Below are positions 5,581 through 6,794 of a DNA stretch of 6,794 bases, piece by piece. Below the pieces are notes generated by a model. It made no database searches and was not told the DNA's origin. It saw only the letters and a program-made list of their open reading frames with translations. Positions within the stretch are counted from its first letter, which is position 1. Each line of letters opens with the position of its first letter. The stretch is taken from the NCBI GenBank assembly GCA_002358875.1, contig DEPS01000189.1, forward strand, positions 13,120 through 19,913. Reading direction: 5' to 3'. This stretch comes from Lachnospiraceae bacterium UBA3386 (GTDB taxonomy: Bacteria; Bacillota; Clostridia; Lachnospirales; Lachnospiraceae). Made by a program: the position numbers and the translations under genes.

Positions 5581-5613
5581 ACGGCCGGTTCGGCGCGGGC
5601 AGACCGTTTTTTT
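5581..5613 (+). terminator. Possible attenuator in the pgcA leader
   Basis: In the leader, CGGT (5586-5589) can pair with ACCG (5603-5606), or ACGG (5581-5584) with CCGT (5604-5607), directly before seven T (5607-5613). A competing tight hairpin, GCCG (5584-5587) with CGGC (5591-5594), uses some of the same bases. The T-run ends 43 nt before the start codon. The terminator stem is short and imperfect, so transcription control here is possible but unproven. Confidence 0.3.
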
Positions 5614-5656
5614 ATCAGTAACAAACAATTTATAAAAAAGAAAGCAGGTGCAAAGT

Positions 5657-6794
5657 ATGTATCAGGATGAGTACAAACGCTGGCTGGAAGCCGATCTGAT
5701 TGACTGTGACCTTCACACCGAGCTCAAGGGCATTGAGGGCGACGACGAAGCCATCAAGGAGCGCTTCGCTATCGCGCTTTCCTTCGGAACAGCAGGCCTT
5801 CGCGGCACGCTTGGCGCGGGCACGAACCGCATGAACATCTGGGTCGTGCGCCAGGCAACGCAGGGCGTCGCGGAATGGGTGAAGACGCAGGGCGGCACGC
5901 AGACCGTCGCTATCAGCTATGACAGCCGCCTCAAGGGCTGGACCTTTGCGCGCGACGCAGCGGGCGTCCTTGCGGCCAACGGCATCAACGTTCGCATCTA
6001 CGACGAGCTGATGCCCGTCCCGGCGCTGAGCTTCGCGACCCGCTATTACAACTGCAACGCGGGCATCATGATCACCGCCTCCCACAACCCCGCCGTCTAC
6101 AACGGCTTCAAGGCCTACGGCCCCGACGGCTGCCAGATGACCGACGACGCGGCGGCAGTCGTTTATGACGCCATCCAGAAGACCGACGTCCTGACCGGAG
6201 CCAAGTACATCTCCTTCGCGGAAGGCGTTGAGAAGGGTCTCATCAAATTCGTCTCCGAAGAGTGCAAGGAAGCTCTTTATGAAGCAATCGAAGCGCGCCA
6301 GGTCCGTCCGGGCCTGTGCAAAACCGCGGGCCTCAAGCTGGTCTATTCTCCTCTGAACGGCACAGGCCTTGTCCCCGTGACCCGCGTCCTCAAGGATATG
6401 GGCATCACCGATGTAACCATCGTTCCCGAGCAGGAGTATCCCAACGGCTACTTCACCACCTGCTCTTATCCCAACCCCGAGATCTTCGCCGCTCTCGAAA
6501 AGGGCCTGAACCTGGCCAAGGAAGTCGGCGCAGACCTCATGCTGGCGACAGATCCCGACGCGGACCGCGTGGGCATCGCCATGAAGTGTCCGGACGGCTC
6601 CTATGAGCTGGTTTCCGGCAACGAGATGGGCGCCCTGCTTCTGGACTACATCTGCGCAGGCCGCATCGAGAAGGGCACAATGCCCAAGAACCCCGTCGCT
6701 GTTATGTCCATCGTCTCCACGCCTCTGGCGGAGAAGATCGCTGAGAACTACGGCGTTGAGCTTCGTCAGACCCTGACCGGCTTCAAGTGGATCG
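5657..6794 (+). CDS. pgcA: Phosphoglucomutase / phosphomannomutase family enzyme (partial, C-terminus beyond window)
   Basis: This is an alpha-D-phosphohexomutase that interconverts glucose (or mannose) 6-phosphate and 1-phosphate in the cytoplasm, linking glycolysis with nucleotide-sugar synthesis. The 379 visible residues cover domains 1-3 of the fold. FGTAGLRG (43-50) is the N-terminal substrate loop; TASHNP (140-145) carries the phosphoserine Ser142; DPDADR (299-304) provides the magnesium ligands Asp299, Asp301 and Asp303; GNE (321-323) is the sugar-binding loop. Family members are usually about 550-580 aa, so the phosphate-binding domain 4 is missing only because the window ends. All visible catalytic residues are intact. 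The ATG at 5657 follows AGGTG (5646-5650) at 6 nt. Codons end mostly in C or G, more uniformly than in the glycosyltransferase genes, as expected for a highly expressed gene. The choice between glucose and mannose preference is not certain; pgcA follows the Bacillus name. Confidence 0.93.
   Translation, partial: MYQDEYKRWLEADLIDCDLHTELKGIEGDDEAIKERFAIALSFGTAGLRGTLGAGTNRMNIWVVRQATQGVAEWVKTQGGTQTVAISYDSRLKGWTFARDAAGVLAANGINVRIYDELMPVPALSFATRYYNCNAGIMITASHNPAVYNGFKAYGPDGCQMTDDAAAVVYDAIQKTDVLTGAKYISFAEGVEKGLIKFVSEECKEALYEAIEARQVRPGLCKTAGLKLVYSPLNGTGLVPVTRVLKDMGITDVTIVPEQEYPNGYFTTCSYPNPEIFAALEKGLNLAKEVGADLMLATDPDADRVGIAMKCPDGSYELVSGNEMGALLLDYICAGRIEKGTMPKNPVAVMSIVSTPLAEKIAENYGVELRQTLTGFKWI

Larger units (their letters stand above)
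5227..5656. other. Divergent intergenic region between the glycosyltransferase and pgcA
   Basis: These 430 bp hold no credible gene. The left third (5227-5380) is GC-rich and becomes the leader of the 510-aa glycosyltransferase. The centre (5395-5500) is AT-rich and carries a probable promoter in each direction. The right third is the pgcA leader with possible hairpins and a T-run. The heptamer TGCTGTA occurs at 5389-5395 and 5561-5567 on the plus strand and at 5542-5548 on the minus strand. Confidence 0.75.

Noticed and set aside
5630..6085. Minus-strand frame of 151 codons
   Set aside because: Antisense to pgcA, whose catalytic motifs are unambiguous; a frame of this length is expected opposite GC-rich codons.

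Overview
The window looks like chromosomal DNA of a fairly GC-rich Firmicute of the class Clostridia (Lachnospiraceae or Oscillospiraceae type). This rests on the style of the phosphohexomutase, strong GGAGG-like ribosome binding sites, sigma-A-type promoters and the two-domain GT2 glycosyltransferases. It is an inference; no marker gene is present.

Layout: four complete genes lie on the minus strand and one truncated gene on the plus strand. Read in the minus direction from the divergent intergenic region (5227-5656), they are: a 510-aa GT2 protein (3694-5226), a perfect 16-bp hairpin with a T-run, a 443-aa GT2 protein (2216-3547), a 373-aa GT2 protein (971-2092), a gap with a 22-bp tandem repeat, and a 217-aa coiled-coil protein with a C-terminal membrane segment and its own promoter (67-720). 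A further minus-strand gene may begin in the last 13 bases. On the plus strand a phosphoglucomutase/phosphomannomutase (pgcA type) starts at 5657 and runs off the window.

Likely joint role: the mutase interconverts hexose 6- and 1-phosphates and so feeds nucleotide-sugar synthesis. The glycosyltransferases would use such sugars to build a cell-wall or surface polysaccharide. The link is by neighbourhood and pathway logic only, because the two sides are divergently transcribed.

The most unusual feature is the state of the glycosyltransferases. The 510-aa and 443-aa proteins both look like shortened versions of a tandem GT2-GT2 protein. The first lacks the front half of domain 1, and the second lacks the front half and the end of domain 2. 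In every GT-A domain here the late acidic motif that normally supplies the catalytic base is altered. The pgcA promoter also carries a centred inverted repeat and a leader with a terminator-like hairpin, which suggests regulated expression. I saw no RNA genes, CRISPR array, insertion sequence or phage genes.
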